Assembly: GCA_018818285.1 (NCBI GenBank)
Contig: JAHIRT010000063.1
Coordinates: 1-33,796 of the forward strand
Origin: Nanobdellota archaeon
Lineage (GTDB): Archaea; Nanobdellota; Nanobdellia; Pacearchaeales; GW2011-AR1
DNA: 33,796 bases
Direction: 5' to 3'
Shown here: positions 25,490 to 31,689 of the stretch, piece after piece
Layout: each line of letters starts with the position of its first letter
Position numbering within the stretch: position 1 is the first letter of the stretch
Made by a program: the position numbers and the translations under genes
Notes under the pieces: generated by a model
Told to the model about the DNA's origin: nothing
Database searches by the model: none
Seen by the model: the letters and a program-made list of their open reading frames with translations, nothing else

Positions 25490-26015
25490 CAAATAAATTA
25501 TGCCTTTTTATTTCTGTAAATTCTTCCATAATTCTCTTTTCTACTGCTTTTTTTGGATCAGGTAAACTCGGGATTCTTTTTTTTATCTCATCAAAACTTT
25601 CAAAAGGTTTTTCTTCCCTTTCCTTTAGAATTTCACTTGTATGTTTTTTACCAAATCCAGGAAGTAGTTCCAATTGATGCACTCTCATATTTACTGCCTC
25701 AGCTTTATTAAAAAAATCAACAAATTCAGATTCTCTTTCATTAACTATTTGTTTTATAAAATCTTCTAAATAAATTTTTGCATTTTCAGTTAATTTTTCT
25801 TTTGGTAATCTTCCTAAGATATAATATACTTCTTCTCTTTTACCTTCTCCAATATAAACTCTTTGCTTAGGTTCTAAAGTTATTCCTCTTCGTGGAACAA
25901 GTTCTAGAAGTGTTAATTTTTCTCCAACAGCCTGAGCTATAGGATTCATTTTTCCTTCTAAAGGATCTCCATAAGGCAGATAATCTAAGATCATTGCATA
26001 TTCTTCTTTTTCCAT
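25482..26015 (-). CDS. DUF655 family protein (archaeal, putative nucleic-acid binding)
   Basis: 177 residues. Starts EEYAMILDYLPYGDP, then GEKLTLLELVPRRGITLEPKQRVYIGEGKREEVYYI, an OB-like beta domain. It ends with a helix-hairpin-helix region (ELLPGFGKKHTSEILKEREEKPFESFDEIKKRIPSLPDP). The family is archaeal and is usually next to eL21 and Rpo4, as here, but its role is not established. RNA or DNA binding is likely from the HhH motif. Five bases separate it from rpo4. Confidence 0.93.
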   Translation of the reverse strand: MEKEEYAMILDYLPYGDPLEGKMNPIAQAVGEKLTLLELVPRRGITLEPKQRVYIGEGKREEVYYILGRLPKEKLTENAKIYLEDFIKQIVNERESEFVDFFNKAEAVNMRVHQLELLPGFGKKHTSEILKEREEKPFESFDEIKKRIPSLPDPKKAVEKRIMEEFTEIKRHNLFVK

Positions 26016-26020
26016 TTTTT

Positions 26021-26323
26021 TTATATATGCTTTTTAATTGTATCAAGCAATTTATTAATTTCATCTTCATTTAAACTAACATCTACAAAAATTTTATTTA
26101 AATCTGAAGAATCTTGAGGCAATAAATCAATTATTTTAACAATATGTTCTTTCTTAACCTTTAAAATTTGAAGCTCTTCAATTTGTTTTCGCATTTCTTC
26201 AGATTTTTCTTTGCTTAATTTTGTGATTTTTGCCAAAAATACCTTTAATTCGGCGTTTTCTTTTGTAGCATCCACTATATCTTTTGTTTCTGTTAAACTC
26301 AATAATTTCATTTCATTTATCAT
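26021..26323 (-). CDS. rpo4: DNA-directed RNA polymerase subunit Rpo4 (RpoF)
   Basis: 100 residues. Starts MKLLSLTETKDIVDATKEN; the C-terminal HRDC-like part reads LQILKVKKEHIVKIIDLLPQDSSDLNKIFVDVSLNEDEINKLLDTIKK. It pairs with Rpo7 to form the polymerase stalk, which aids open complex formation and RNA binding. The ATG overlaps the eL21 stop (ATGA), and the eL21-rpo4-DUF655 order is conserved in archaea. Confidence 0.94.
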   Translation of the reverse strand: MINEMKLLSLTETKDIVDATKENAELKVFLAKITKLSKEKSEEMRKQIEELQILKVKKEHIVKIIDLLPQDSSDLNKIFVDVSLNEDEINKLLDTIKKHI

Positions 26324-26568
26324 AGTTTTTTCAAATGATTTGGTTTAATTATAAACAATCTTTCCTTGTTTGAAACACTTATTTTTACTATATAAGCCTT
26401 TCCTTGTTTTCCATCAATGATTCCTGTTTCTCCCTGAATTCTTTCTGGGAAATTTCCTTCTTCAGAAAGGTCCCTTATTACAGCAACCCGGTCTCCATTA
26501 TTTAATTCTTGGAAAATTCTTCCTAACTTTAATTTTCCTTTTTCTCTTATTTTTTTGCTTTTTGCCAT
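26320..26568 (-). CDS. rpl21e: Ribosomal protein eL21
   Basis: 82 residues, shorter than the usual 95-100. Visible are IREKGKLKLGRIFQELNNGDRVAVIRD, FPERIQGETGIIDGKQGKAYIVKIS and ERLFIIKPNHLKKL. A large-subunit protein near the central protuberance. First gene of the operon. It is not leaderless: the best TATA box puts the start of transcription about 43 nt upstream, and the leader begins with a hairpin. Confidence 0.94.
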   Translation of the reverse strand: MAKSKKIREKGKLKLGRIFQELNNGDRVAVIRDLSEEGNFPERIQGETGIIDGKQGKAYIVKISVSNKERLFIIKPNHLKKL

Positions 26569-26591
26569 TTTTGATTTATATAGTTATAACT

Positions 26592-26610
26592 AATACTCCT
26601 CTTCAGTATT
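26592..26610 (-). promoter_or_regulatory. Leader hairpin of the eL21-Rpo4-uS13 operon
   Basis: Arms AATACT and AGTATT (6 bp) enclose a seven-base loop. The TATA-like GCTTATAAAGC at 26632-26642 predicts transcription from about 26611, so the hairpin would form the very 5' end of the mRNA. A 12-bp palindrome, TAGTTATAACTA (26581-26592), follows before the ATG. It may be a ribosomal protein binding site or a stabiliser. Confidence 0.45.
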
Positions 26611-26672
26611 CATTTCCTAAGTAATTTTTATGCTTTATAAGCTTTTTGTAATTAATTTGCAAATAGAAATAT

Positions 26673-26858
26673 TTATGGTTCTTCTTTATTTTGACATACA
26701 TTCCCCTGATTTATATCTCCCCTTTCCTTTGCTTTAGTCATGTTTTCAATAATCGCATTCAGCATTTTTTCACTAAATGCTTTTTTTCCACAAGAAGAGC
26801 AAAAATCAATTACACTTTCATCTGGAATTTCACAACCACAATAAATGCATTTTTTCAT
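26673..26858 (-). CDS. Small zinc-ribbon protein
   Basis: 61 residues from the ATG at 26856-26858, preferred over the ORF-track start at 26888. GAGGA lies just upstream of this ATG, and the TATA-like TTTAAA at 26907-26912 predicts transcription from about 26884, inside the longer form. The N-terminus is a double CxxC ribbon (KKCIYCGCEIPDESVIDFCSSCGKKAF), followed by a helix (MLNAIIENMTKAKERGD). Probably binds zinc and a partner protein or nucleic acid. Role unknown. Confidence 0.7.
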   Translation of the reverse strand: MKKCIYCGCEIPDESVIDFCSSCGKKAFSEKMLNAIIENMTKAKERGDINQGNVCQNKEEP

Positions 26859-26923
26859 AGATTTTTCCTCTTTTTTCTTAGAATACATTTTGAGATTAAA
26901 TTAGTTTTTAAATCTTTTCTTAA

Positions 26924-28135
26924 TCATTCATACCTCAAAGCATCTGCAGGTTTTAATTTGCTTGCCTGAAAAGCAGGAAGTGTTCCAGCAATACAACCAA
27001 CAATAAAACTAAATCCCAAAACAAAAAAAATCATAGTTGGCTCAAAAATTATTTTTAAAAGAGTTATTCCATAAAAATTAACCACAACATATTCCACTGT
27101 TTTGCTGATGCCCATTCCTAAAATCAAACCAATCAAACCACCAATAAACCCAATTAATCCCGACTCAATTAAGAATATAAATAATATATCTGAGTTTTTT
27201 GCTCCAACAGCTTTCATTGTTCCTATTTCCTTTGTTCTTTCTAAAACAGATGTATACATTGTGTTCATAATTCCAATTCCTCCAACTAAAAGAGAAATTG
27301 CTGCAATTCCAATAAAAACCGCCTGAACTACACCTAAAATATTTCCAAAAGTCTCAAGCAGCTGTTCAGATGTTGAAACAGAAAAACTTTCCTCACCTTC
27401 TTTTTCATCTCTGTCTTTCCTCATCTTTGTTTCAATTCTTTTTGCTGTTTCTTCTGCTTTTCCTTTTTCTGTTTGAACATAAATCATTGAAACTTTATCC
27501 GGTTCATTTGTTATTTCTCTTAAAATATCATTTGGAACATAGATTGACTTGTCATCTTGAGGATTTCCAATTGACTTTAAAATTCCAATAATTTTAAATT
27601 CCTCTTTATCAATCTCAACTTTGCTTCCAATATCAATTTCTTTTTTATAAATCTCATTAAATCTTGAGCCCACAACTGCAACATATTTATCACTTTCTTT
27701 TAATTGTCTTCCTTTGTCTATTTTAAATGAAGAAAGATGCCCAAATAATTTGTCTATATCTCCTGGTTCCATTCCATAAAGAAATAATCCCTCAGTTTCT
27801 TTTCCAAATTTAATTTGAGTGGGGTACATAATCATAGCAGATGCAATATCAACTCCACTTATTTTATTGATTAAATCAACATCTTTTTGTGTAAGGGGTT
27901 TTTCACTTATTGAAGAAGCTATTGGGCTCACAACTGAGCCTGCCTTGCCCATAATCATGATTATGTTTGTTCCAACCTGCTCAAATTGTTCATTAATGTA
28001 GTTTTCTAAGCCCTGCCCAAGAGTTATAAAAGCAACTATTGAAGCTATTCCAATAAAAATTCCAAGAATAGTAAGCCAGCTTCTCAGCTTTCTTCTTCTA
28101 AGATTATTAAATGCAAGAAAAAAATAATGATTCAT
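26924..28135 (-). CDS. ABC transporter permease, MacB/FtsX type
   Basis: About 403 residues from the ATG at 28133-28135. That ATG follows the previous stop by one base and has GAGAGGT just upstream, so it is better than the listed start at 28150. First membrane segment WLTILGIFIGIASIVAFITLG. A large outer MacB-PCD domain at about 45-265 follows (PLTQKDVDLINKISGV, VAVVGSRFNEIYKKEIDIGSKV). Three C-terminal segments (GIAAISLLVGGIGIMNTMYTSVLERTKEIGTMKAVGAK and beyond) complete the fold. It works with the ATPase at 29067 in mechanotransmission or lipoprotein/lipid handling. Confidence 0.93.
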   Translation of the reverse strand: MNHYFFLAFNNLRRRKLRSWLTILGIFIGIASIVAFITLGQGLENYINEQFEQVGTNIIMIMGKAGSVVSPIASSISEKPLTQKDVDLINKISGVDIASAMIMYPTQIKFGKETEGLFLYGMEPGDIDKLFGHLSSFKIDKGRQLKESDKYVAVVGSRFNEIYKKEIDIGSKVEIDKEEFKIIGILKSIGNPQDDKSIYVPNDILREITNEPDKVSMIYVQTEKGKAEETAKRIETKMRKDRDEKEGEESFSVSTSEQLLETFGNILGVVQAVFIGIAAISLLVGGIGIMNTMYTSVLERTKEIGTMKAVGAKNSDILFIFLIESGLIGFIGGLIGLILGMGISKTVEYVVVNFYGITLLKIIFEPTMIFFVLGFSFIVGCIAGTLPAFQASKLKPADALRYE

Positions 28136-28136
28136 T

Positions 28137-28979
28137 CTAACCTCTCTCACTTACCCTTAACTTTTTCTTTCTTTTAAGCTTTCTCCACATCCACCACAAA
28201 ATCAATAAAACAAAAATTACACCTGCATATGTTGGTGTATTGCTCTTTTTTATTATCCCTAATTCAATTGCTTTTTCTGTTGTATAAATATTTATTGGCA
28301 AATCAATATTTTCTATTTTTTCTTGATTGTCAAAATCTCTGTATTTGATTACTGAACTAAATCTTGCATTTTTATTATTAAATATAACATCAAAAGAAGC
28401 TGTATCTGAATCATCAGAACCAATAGTTCCAATATACACTTTTTGCTCAGAGAGCAAAACATATCCAAAAGGAGAAACTTCTACTGAAACAAATTTTGCA
28501 TCAGCAAAACCAACATTAACTATCTTCAATAAAATTTTGCCATTGTTTCCAACAACATTATTTTCTGTATTTAATGTAACAATTAATTCTGCTTTTCCTT
28601 TTATGATTATTCCAATTGTTCCAGTTTTATCTGTTCCATCCTTGTAACTAATTTTATATGGAATTTGATAATCTCCTGGACTTGCATCATTTCCAGCTTT
28701 AATTCTAAAATTAAAGTCTTTTGTTTTATCTTCTCTTATTTCATCAAAATTTTTTTCAGAACCACCTACAGGTGTAAAAACAGAGTTAGTAAAATCTAAA
28801 TTAAAAGAAACTTCTTCAATATCTTCTTCAAGAGTATTTTTGACTGATATAGTTAAATCTGTTTCTTGTCCAGGAAATAATTCTCCATAATTCACATCAC
28901 TTACAACTAAAGCTGACACTAAAACTAAATTTAAAATTAAGATTAATACAAAACTTCCCATAAATATTTGTGTTTTCAT
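28137..28979 (-). CDS. Exported COG1361-like protein with C-terminal membrane anchor
   Basis: 280 residues. Signal peptide at 1-25 (FMGSFVLILILNLVLVSA). Two Ig-like/NEW1-type beta domains follow (VNYGELFPGQETDLTISVKNTLEEDIEEVSFNL; GKAELIVTLNTENNVVGNNGKILLKIVNVG). A single membrane segment near residues 250-267 (YAGVIFVLLILWWMW) and a basic tail complete it, so the bulk lies outside. COG1361-type proteins are often encoded with MacB-like ABC genes in archaea, as here, and may bind the substrate. TTTATAAA centred 25.5 nt upstream gives it its own leaderless start. Confidence 0.85.
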   Translation of the reverse strand: MKTQIFMGSFVLILILNLVLVSALVVSDVNYGELFPGQETDLTISVKNTLEEDIEEVSFNLDFTNSVFTPVGGSEKNFDEIREDKTKDFNFRIKAGNDASPGDYQIPYKISYKDGTDKTGTIGIIIKGKAELIVTLNTENNVVGNNGKILLKIVNVGFADAKFVSVEVSPFGYVLLSEQKVYIGTIGSDDSDTASFDVIFNNKNARFSSVIKYRDFDNQEKIENIDLPINIYTTEKAIELGIIKKSNTPTYAGVIFVLLILWWMWRKLKRKKKLRVSERG

Positions 28980-29000
28980 TTTAATTTATTTATCTCATCT

Positions 29001-29008
29001 TTTATAAA
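29001..29008 (-). promoter_or_regulatory. TATA box of the COG1361-MacB gene pair
   Basis: TTTATAAA, centred 25.5 nt from the ATG at 28979. It gives an internal promoter after the ATPase gene, so the permease and exported protein can be made without the ATPase. Confidence 0.6.
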
Positions 29009-29042
29009 TGTTTCTATTATTAAATGAACACAAAATTATAAT

Positions 29043-29060
29043 CTCTGAAACAACTCAGAA
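29043..29060 (-). terminator. Short inverted repeat after the ABC ATPase gene
   Basis: TCTGA and TCAGA arms separated by six bases, just after the stop of the ATPase gene and upstream of the internal TATA box. A weak terminator or processing site is possible. Confidence 0.3.
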
Positions 29061-29066
29061 ATTCAC

Positions 29067-29738
29067 TCATTCTTGAACTCTCCCATCTTTTAACCTTATA
29101 ATCCTCTTTGCTTTTTTTGCAATTTCTAAATCATGAGTAACCATAATAATCGTTTTTCCCTGTTTATTCAGTCTTGTAAACATTTCTATTATTTCTTTTC
29201 CGGTTTTTGAATCAAGATTTCCTGTTGGCTCATCTGCAAGTATAACCTCTGGATTATTAGCAAGAGCTCTTGCAATAGCCACTCTTTGTCTTTCTCCCCC
29301 AGATAATTCGTTTGACAAATGATTAAATCTTTTTTCTAATCCAACTTCTATTAACAATTTTTCAGCTCTTTCTCTTCTTTCCTCAGAACTATATTCTTGA
29401 AACATCATAGGAAGCATAACATTTTCCAAGGCAGTTAAAGTTGGAATTAAATTAAATGTCTGGAATATAAAACCAACTTTCTTTCCTCTTATTTGCGCAA
29501 GTTCTGATTCCTCTAAATGTTCAATATTTTGTCCATCAAGAAAAATATCTCCTTCTGTTGCTAAATCAAGAGCTCCAACAAGATTCATCATTGTTGATTT
29601 TCCAGAACCACTTGGCCCAATTATAGCAACAAAGTCTCCTTTTTTAATATCAATATTCACAGAATTTACAGCACTAACTATTGAATCACCCATTTCATAA
29701 TCTTTATGCACATTTTTAAATTGAATTATTGAATTCAT
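29067..29738 (-). CDS. ABC transporter ATP-binding protein, LolD/MacB type
   Basis: 223 residues. Walker [13 protein letters not shown] near residue 42, Q-loop [21 protein letters not shown], signature LSGGERQR, Walker [17 protein letters not shown] and H-loop [14 protein letters not shown], all intact. The LDxxTG variant and the [20 protein letters not shown] segment mark the LolD/MacB/FtsE group. It drives the permease encoded at 26924. A leader of about 38 nt is likely, with a hairpin next to the GAGAG ribosome-binding stretch. Confidence 0.96.
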   Translation of the reverse strand: MNSIIQFKNVHKDYEMGDSIVSAVNSVNIDIKKGDFVAIIGPSGSGKSTMMNLVGALDLATEGDIFLDGQNIEHLEESELAQIRGKKVGFIFQTFNLIPTLTALENVMLPMMFQEYSSEERRERAEKLLIEVGLEKRFNHLSNELSGGERQRVAIARALANNPEVILADEPTGNLDSKTGKEIIEMFTRLNKQGKTIIMVTHDLEIAKKAKRIIRLKDGRVQE

Positions 29739-29745
29739 TTTTTCT

Positions 29746-29764
29746 CTCAGAATAAGGTTCTGAG
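29746..29764 (-). promoter_or_regulatory. Hairpin before the ABC ATPase start codon
   Basis: Perfect 7-bp inverted repeat (CTCAGAA and TTCTGAG) with a five-base loop, 7 bases before the ATG. On the mRNA the 3' arm ends in the first bases of GAGAGA, the only Shine-Dalgarno-like stretch, so the hairpin could mask ribosome binding. Confidence 0.45.
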
Positions 29765-29796
29765 GCTAACACCTCTTAAAATCCTTGCATAATAAA

Positions 29797-29806
29797 CTTT
29801 ATAAAG
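29797..29806. promoter_or_regulatory. Palindromic TATA box between the ABC operon and rpo10
   Basis: CTTTATAAAG is fully palindromic. Its centre is 25.5 nt before the rpo10 ATG (leaderless). In the other direction it would start the ABC mRNA about 38 nt before its ATG. Confidence 0.55.
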
Positions 29807-29826
29807 CTTTTTCTTAACATAATATC

Positions 29827-30024
29827 ATGATAATTCCAATTAGATGCTTTAGTTGCAACAAACCAATTGCACATCTTTATCCAGAATTTAAGAAACAAAT
29901 AACCGAAGGAAAAGAACCTCTAAAAATTTTAGAGGAACTTGGAGTAGAAAGATATTGTTGCAGGGCAATGTTTTTAGGGCAAGTTGATTTAATTGATGAA
30001 GTTGCGAAATTTAAGAAGTTTTAA
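29827..30024 (+). CDS. rpo10: DNA-directed RNA polymerase subunit Rpo10 (RpoN)
   Basis: 65 residues, full length. Zinc ligands in IRCFSCNKPIAHL (C7, C10) and the paired cysteines of RYCCRAMFLGQVDLID are the zinc-bundle signature. It binds the Rpo3-Rpo11 part of the polymerase. In many archaea it follows uS9; here it stands alone and upstream of that operon, on the same strand. TATA box at 25.5 nt. Confidence 0.96.
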   Translation: MIIPIRCFSCNKPIAHLYPEFKKQITEGKEPLKILEELGVERYCCRAMFLGQVDLIDEVAKFKKF

Positions 30025-30066
30025 TTAACAATAGTTAATATTTTCTTAGTTAATTTACAATCTAAT

Positions 30067-30324
30067 TTACTTGACTTTCCATCTAATGATTTTCCCACAT
30101 CCACAACACCTTACTTTTTTCATGCATTTCTTTATGCTTTCTGTTTTTAATTTATTAGAATAACATTTTTTACAAAACATTTTTTTCTTGTCTTTTAATT
30201 TAATCTTATAATGCATAGCTAATCTCTTAATCTTCTTTATCTGTTCTGGTTTTTTATTCTTTATATTTATAAAAAAATCTTCAATTTTCTTTTCAACTTC
30301 TTTTTTAGTTAATTTGTTTTTCAT
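30067..30324 (-). CDS. rnp4: Ribonuclease P protein component 4 (Rpp21/Rpr2 family)
   Basis: The ORF track starts at 30402, inside the 5S rRNA gene. The ATG at 30322-30324 (MKNKLTKKEV) is preferred because a TATA box lies 25.5 nt before it; this gives 85 residues. The helical N-terminal part has IKKIKRLAMHYKIKLKDKKK, followed by a zinc ribbon (MFCKKCYSNKL, then RCCGCGKIIRWKVK). It pairs with Rnp2-type proteins on RNase P RNA to trim tRNA 5' ends. It diverges from 5S rRNA and an intron-bearing tRNA. Confidence 0.85.
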   Translation of the reverse strand: MKNKLTKKEVEKKIEDFFINIKNKKPEQIKKIKRLAMHYKIKLKDKKKMFCKKCYSNKLKTESIKKCMKKVRCCGCGKIIRWKVK

Positions 30325-30345
30325 ATAAAACTTTATATAACAAAC

Positions 30346-30353
30346 TTTAAAAA
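30346..30353. promoter_or_regulatory. TATA box shared by rnp4 and 5S rRNA
   Basis: TTTAAAAA, centred at 30349.5. The rnp4 ATG (30324) is 25.5 nt to the left and the 5S rRNA 5' end (about 30374-30375) about 25 nt to the right. No other good TATA box lies at the right spacing for either gene. Confidence 0.55.
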
Positions 30354-30373
30354 CCCTTTTTTTATAATACTCT

Positions 30374-30490
30374 TGAAGACAGCCATAGTAATTAGGAAAC
30401 ACCTGTTCTCATTCCGAACACAGAAGTTAAGCTAATTATGTTTATGTCTGTACTCGCCTACAAGCGGGAAAAACATAAAGTTGTCTTCGC
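30374..30490 (+). rRNA. 5S ribosomal RNA
   Basis: About 115 nt. The core CACCTGTTCTCATTCCGAAC is followed by ACAGAAGTTAAGC, the strongly conserved 5S loop B/C region. The ends GAAGACA (30375-30381) and TGTCTTC (30482-30488) form helix I. A T-rich stretch follows. No 16S or 23S gene is in the window, so 5S is not in a standard rRNA operon here. Exact ends are uncertain by a few bases. Confidence 0.93.
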
Positions 30491-30535
30491 TTATTTTCTA
30501 AAGTTTTTTATACTCTTCCTAATTTGATTTTTTAA

Positions 30536-30670
30536 GCGGGAATGCCGGAGCGGTCAAACGGGATAGGCTAAGGAAAGCAAACTCATAAAACAAATAAAAA
30601 GTTATTATGCATTAGCTTTGAGAAACCTATTGGCTTAGTGCCTGCGAGGGTTCAAATCCTTCTTCCCGCA
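30536..30670 (+). tRNA. tRNA-Leu with 51-nt intron; encoded anticodon AAG
   Basis: Acceptor GCGGGAA/TTCCCGC, discriminator A, and D and long variable arms nearly identical to tRNA-Leu(CAA) at 23116. Anticodon stem ATAGG/CCTAT. The intron (30574-30624) lies at position 37/38. A bulge-helix-bulge can be drawn: central CTAA with TGAG (one A-G mismatch), bulges GG-A and AA-A, inner helix AAGC/GCTT. The spliced loop is CTAAGGA, giving anticodon AAG. A34 is odd for archaea; GAG, TAG or CAG would be expected. TTTTTTATAC is about 26 nt upstream. Confidence 0.9.
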
Positions 30671-30796
30671 TTAAAATCTCAATGTAATTTTATTTGCTAG
30701 TTAACTGCACTCGGCTCCCACATTTTCAAAAATCCATAAAAGATTTTCTTGTTAACTTTCCTTTAAGATATCTAAAAATTATTTGAGAACACAAAC

Positions 30797-30886
30797 TTTA
30801 TAAACCAAACTTTGTTGGGAATTTTATCTGCGAGTTAAATGCGTTAGCAGAAGTTAGACTTCTGCTTGTTTTATAAAATTAAAAAA
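30797..30886 (+). promoter_or_regulatory. Promoter and structured leader of the eL18-uL13-uS9 operon
   Basis: The TATA box TTTATAAA (30797-30804) predicts a start near 30826 and a leader of about 61 nt. The leader holds a perfect 9-bp hairpin at 30846-30866 (AGCAGAAGT, loop TAG, ACTTCTGCT). An upstream TCTGC (30827-30831) can pair instead with the first arm, so two folds compete. It suggests ribosomal protein autoregulation. The region 30671-30796 holds an imperfect copy of the leader start and no gene. Confidence 0.5.
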
Positions 30887-31258
30887 ATGAAAAGCAAAAC
30901 TAAGATAGAAAAACAAATGAAAAGAAAAACAAATCTTAAATTAGTTAAGACTATAATTCAATCTAAGAAACATCTTGAATGGGTTGGAGTGGCAGAGATT
31001 TTGGCTTCACCGAATAAAATTGTGAAAAATTTAGAAGATATAGAAAAAGAAAGCAAAGAAGGAGATACAATTGTTATTCCTGGAAAAGTTTTAAGTATTG
31101 GAGAGATTAGTAAAAAACTAAGGGTTGTTGCATTTTCATTTTCAAAACAAGCTGAAGAAAAACTTAAAGAGAAAAAATGTGAAATTGTATCAATCTTAGA
31201 GGAAATTAAATTAAATCCAAATGCAAAGGGGATAAAAATATTAAAGGGAAATTTTTAA
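30887..31258 (+). CDS. rpl18e: Ribosomal protein eL18
   Basis: 123 residues from the ATG at 30887 (MKSKTKIEKQMKRKTN). The ORF-track ATG at 30866 lies at the end of the leader hairpin and would add seven residues, so it is less likely. Seen are LVKTIIQSKKHLEWVGVAEILASPNK, GDTIVIPGKVLSIGEISKKLRVVAFSFSKQAEEKL and SILEEIKLNPNAKGIKIL. A large-subunit protein. One base separates it from uL13, within GGAAATTTTTAAAATG. Confidence 0.93.
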   Translation: MKSKTKIEKQMKRKTNLKLVKTIIQSKKHLEWVGVAEILASPNKIVKNLEDIEKESKEGDTIVIPGKVLSIGEISKKLRVVAFSFSKQAEEKLKEKKCEIVSILEEIKLNPNAKGIKILKGNF

Positions 31259-31259
31259 A

Positions 31260-31688
31260 ATGAGTGAAGAAGTTATAATAAATGGAGAGAATGCAGTTTT
31301 AGGAAGGCTTGCAAGTTATTGTGCAAAAGAATCATTAAAAGGAAAGAAAATAATAATTGTAAATTCTGATAAAGTAATTATTACAGGTAACATGAAAAAT
31401 ATAATTGAAAAATACAACCAAAGAAGAGCGAGAGGTGGGAGTGCTCAAAAAGGACCAAATTTTCCTTCAACACCTGAAAGAATATTAAAAAGAACAATCA
31501 AGGGAATGATACCCAATAAAAAGGGTAGAGGAAGGGAAATTTTTAAGGAAATTAGATGCTATAATGAGATTCCAGAAGAATTTAAAAATAAAAAAATGAT
31601 AAAATCTGGAAAAGGCAATACAGGAATAAGTCTTAGAAAAATAAGTAGTATGCTAAAGGGGGGAACTGAAAGCACTGGAAATTTTTAA
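31260..31688 (+). CDS. rpl13: Ribosomal protein uL13
   Basis: 142 residues. Starts IINGENAVLGRLASYCAKESLKGKKIIIVNSDKVIITGN. RRARGGSAQKGPNFPSTPERILKRTIKGMIPNKKGRGREIFKEIRCY is the core rRNA-binding part and is archaeal type. It is an early-assembling large-subunit protein. Both of its junctions use the same TAA-A-ATG one-base spacing, within the shared GGAAATTTTTAAAATG sequence. Confidence 0.97.
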   Translation: MSEEVIINGENAVLGRLASYCAKESLKGKKIIIVNSDKVIITGNMKNIIEKYNQRRARGGSAQKGPNFPSTPERILKRTIKGMIPNKKGRGREIFKEIRCYNEIPEEFKNKKMIKSGKGNTGISLRKISSMLKGGTESTGNF

Positions 31689-31689
31689 A

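Noticed and set aside
28327-28647. 106-residue plus-strand ORF
   Set aside because: Lies wholly opposite the exported COG1361-like gene and has no start signal.
29917-29935. 9-bp palindrome (CCTCTAAAA/TTTTAGAGG)
   Set aside because: It is inside the rpo10 coding sequence at conserved residues (PLKILEELG), so it is most likely chance.
30574-30624. Alternative tRNA splice giving anticodon GAG from TTGAGAA near the exon 2 side
   Set aside because: It needs a six-base-pair anticodon stem and no bulge-helix-bulge forms at that site, whereas the 37/38 position gives a near-complete one.
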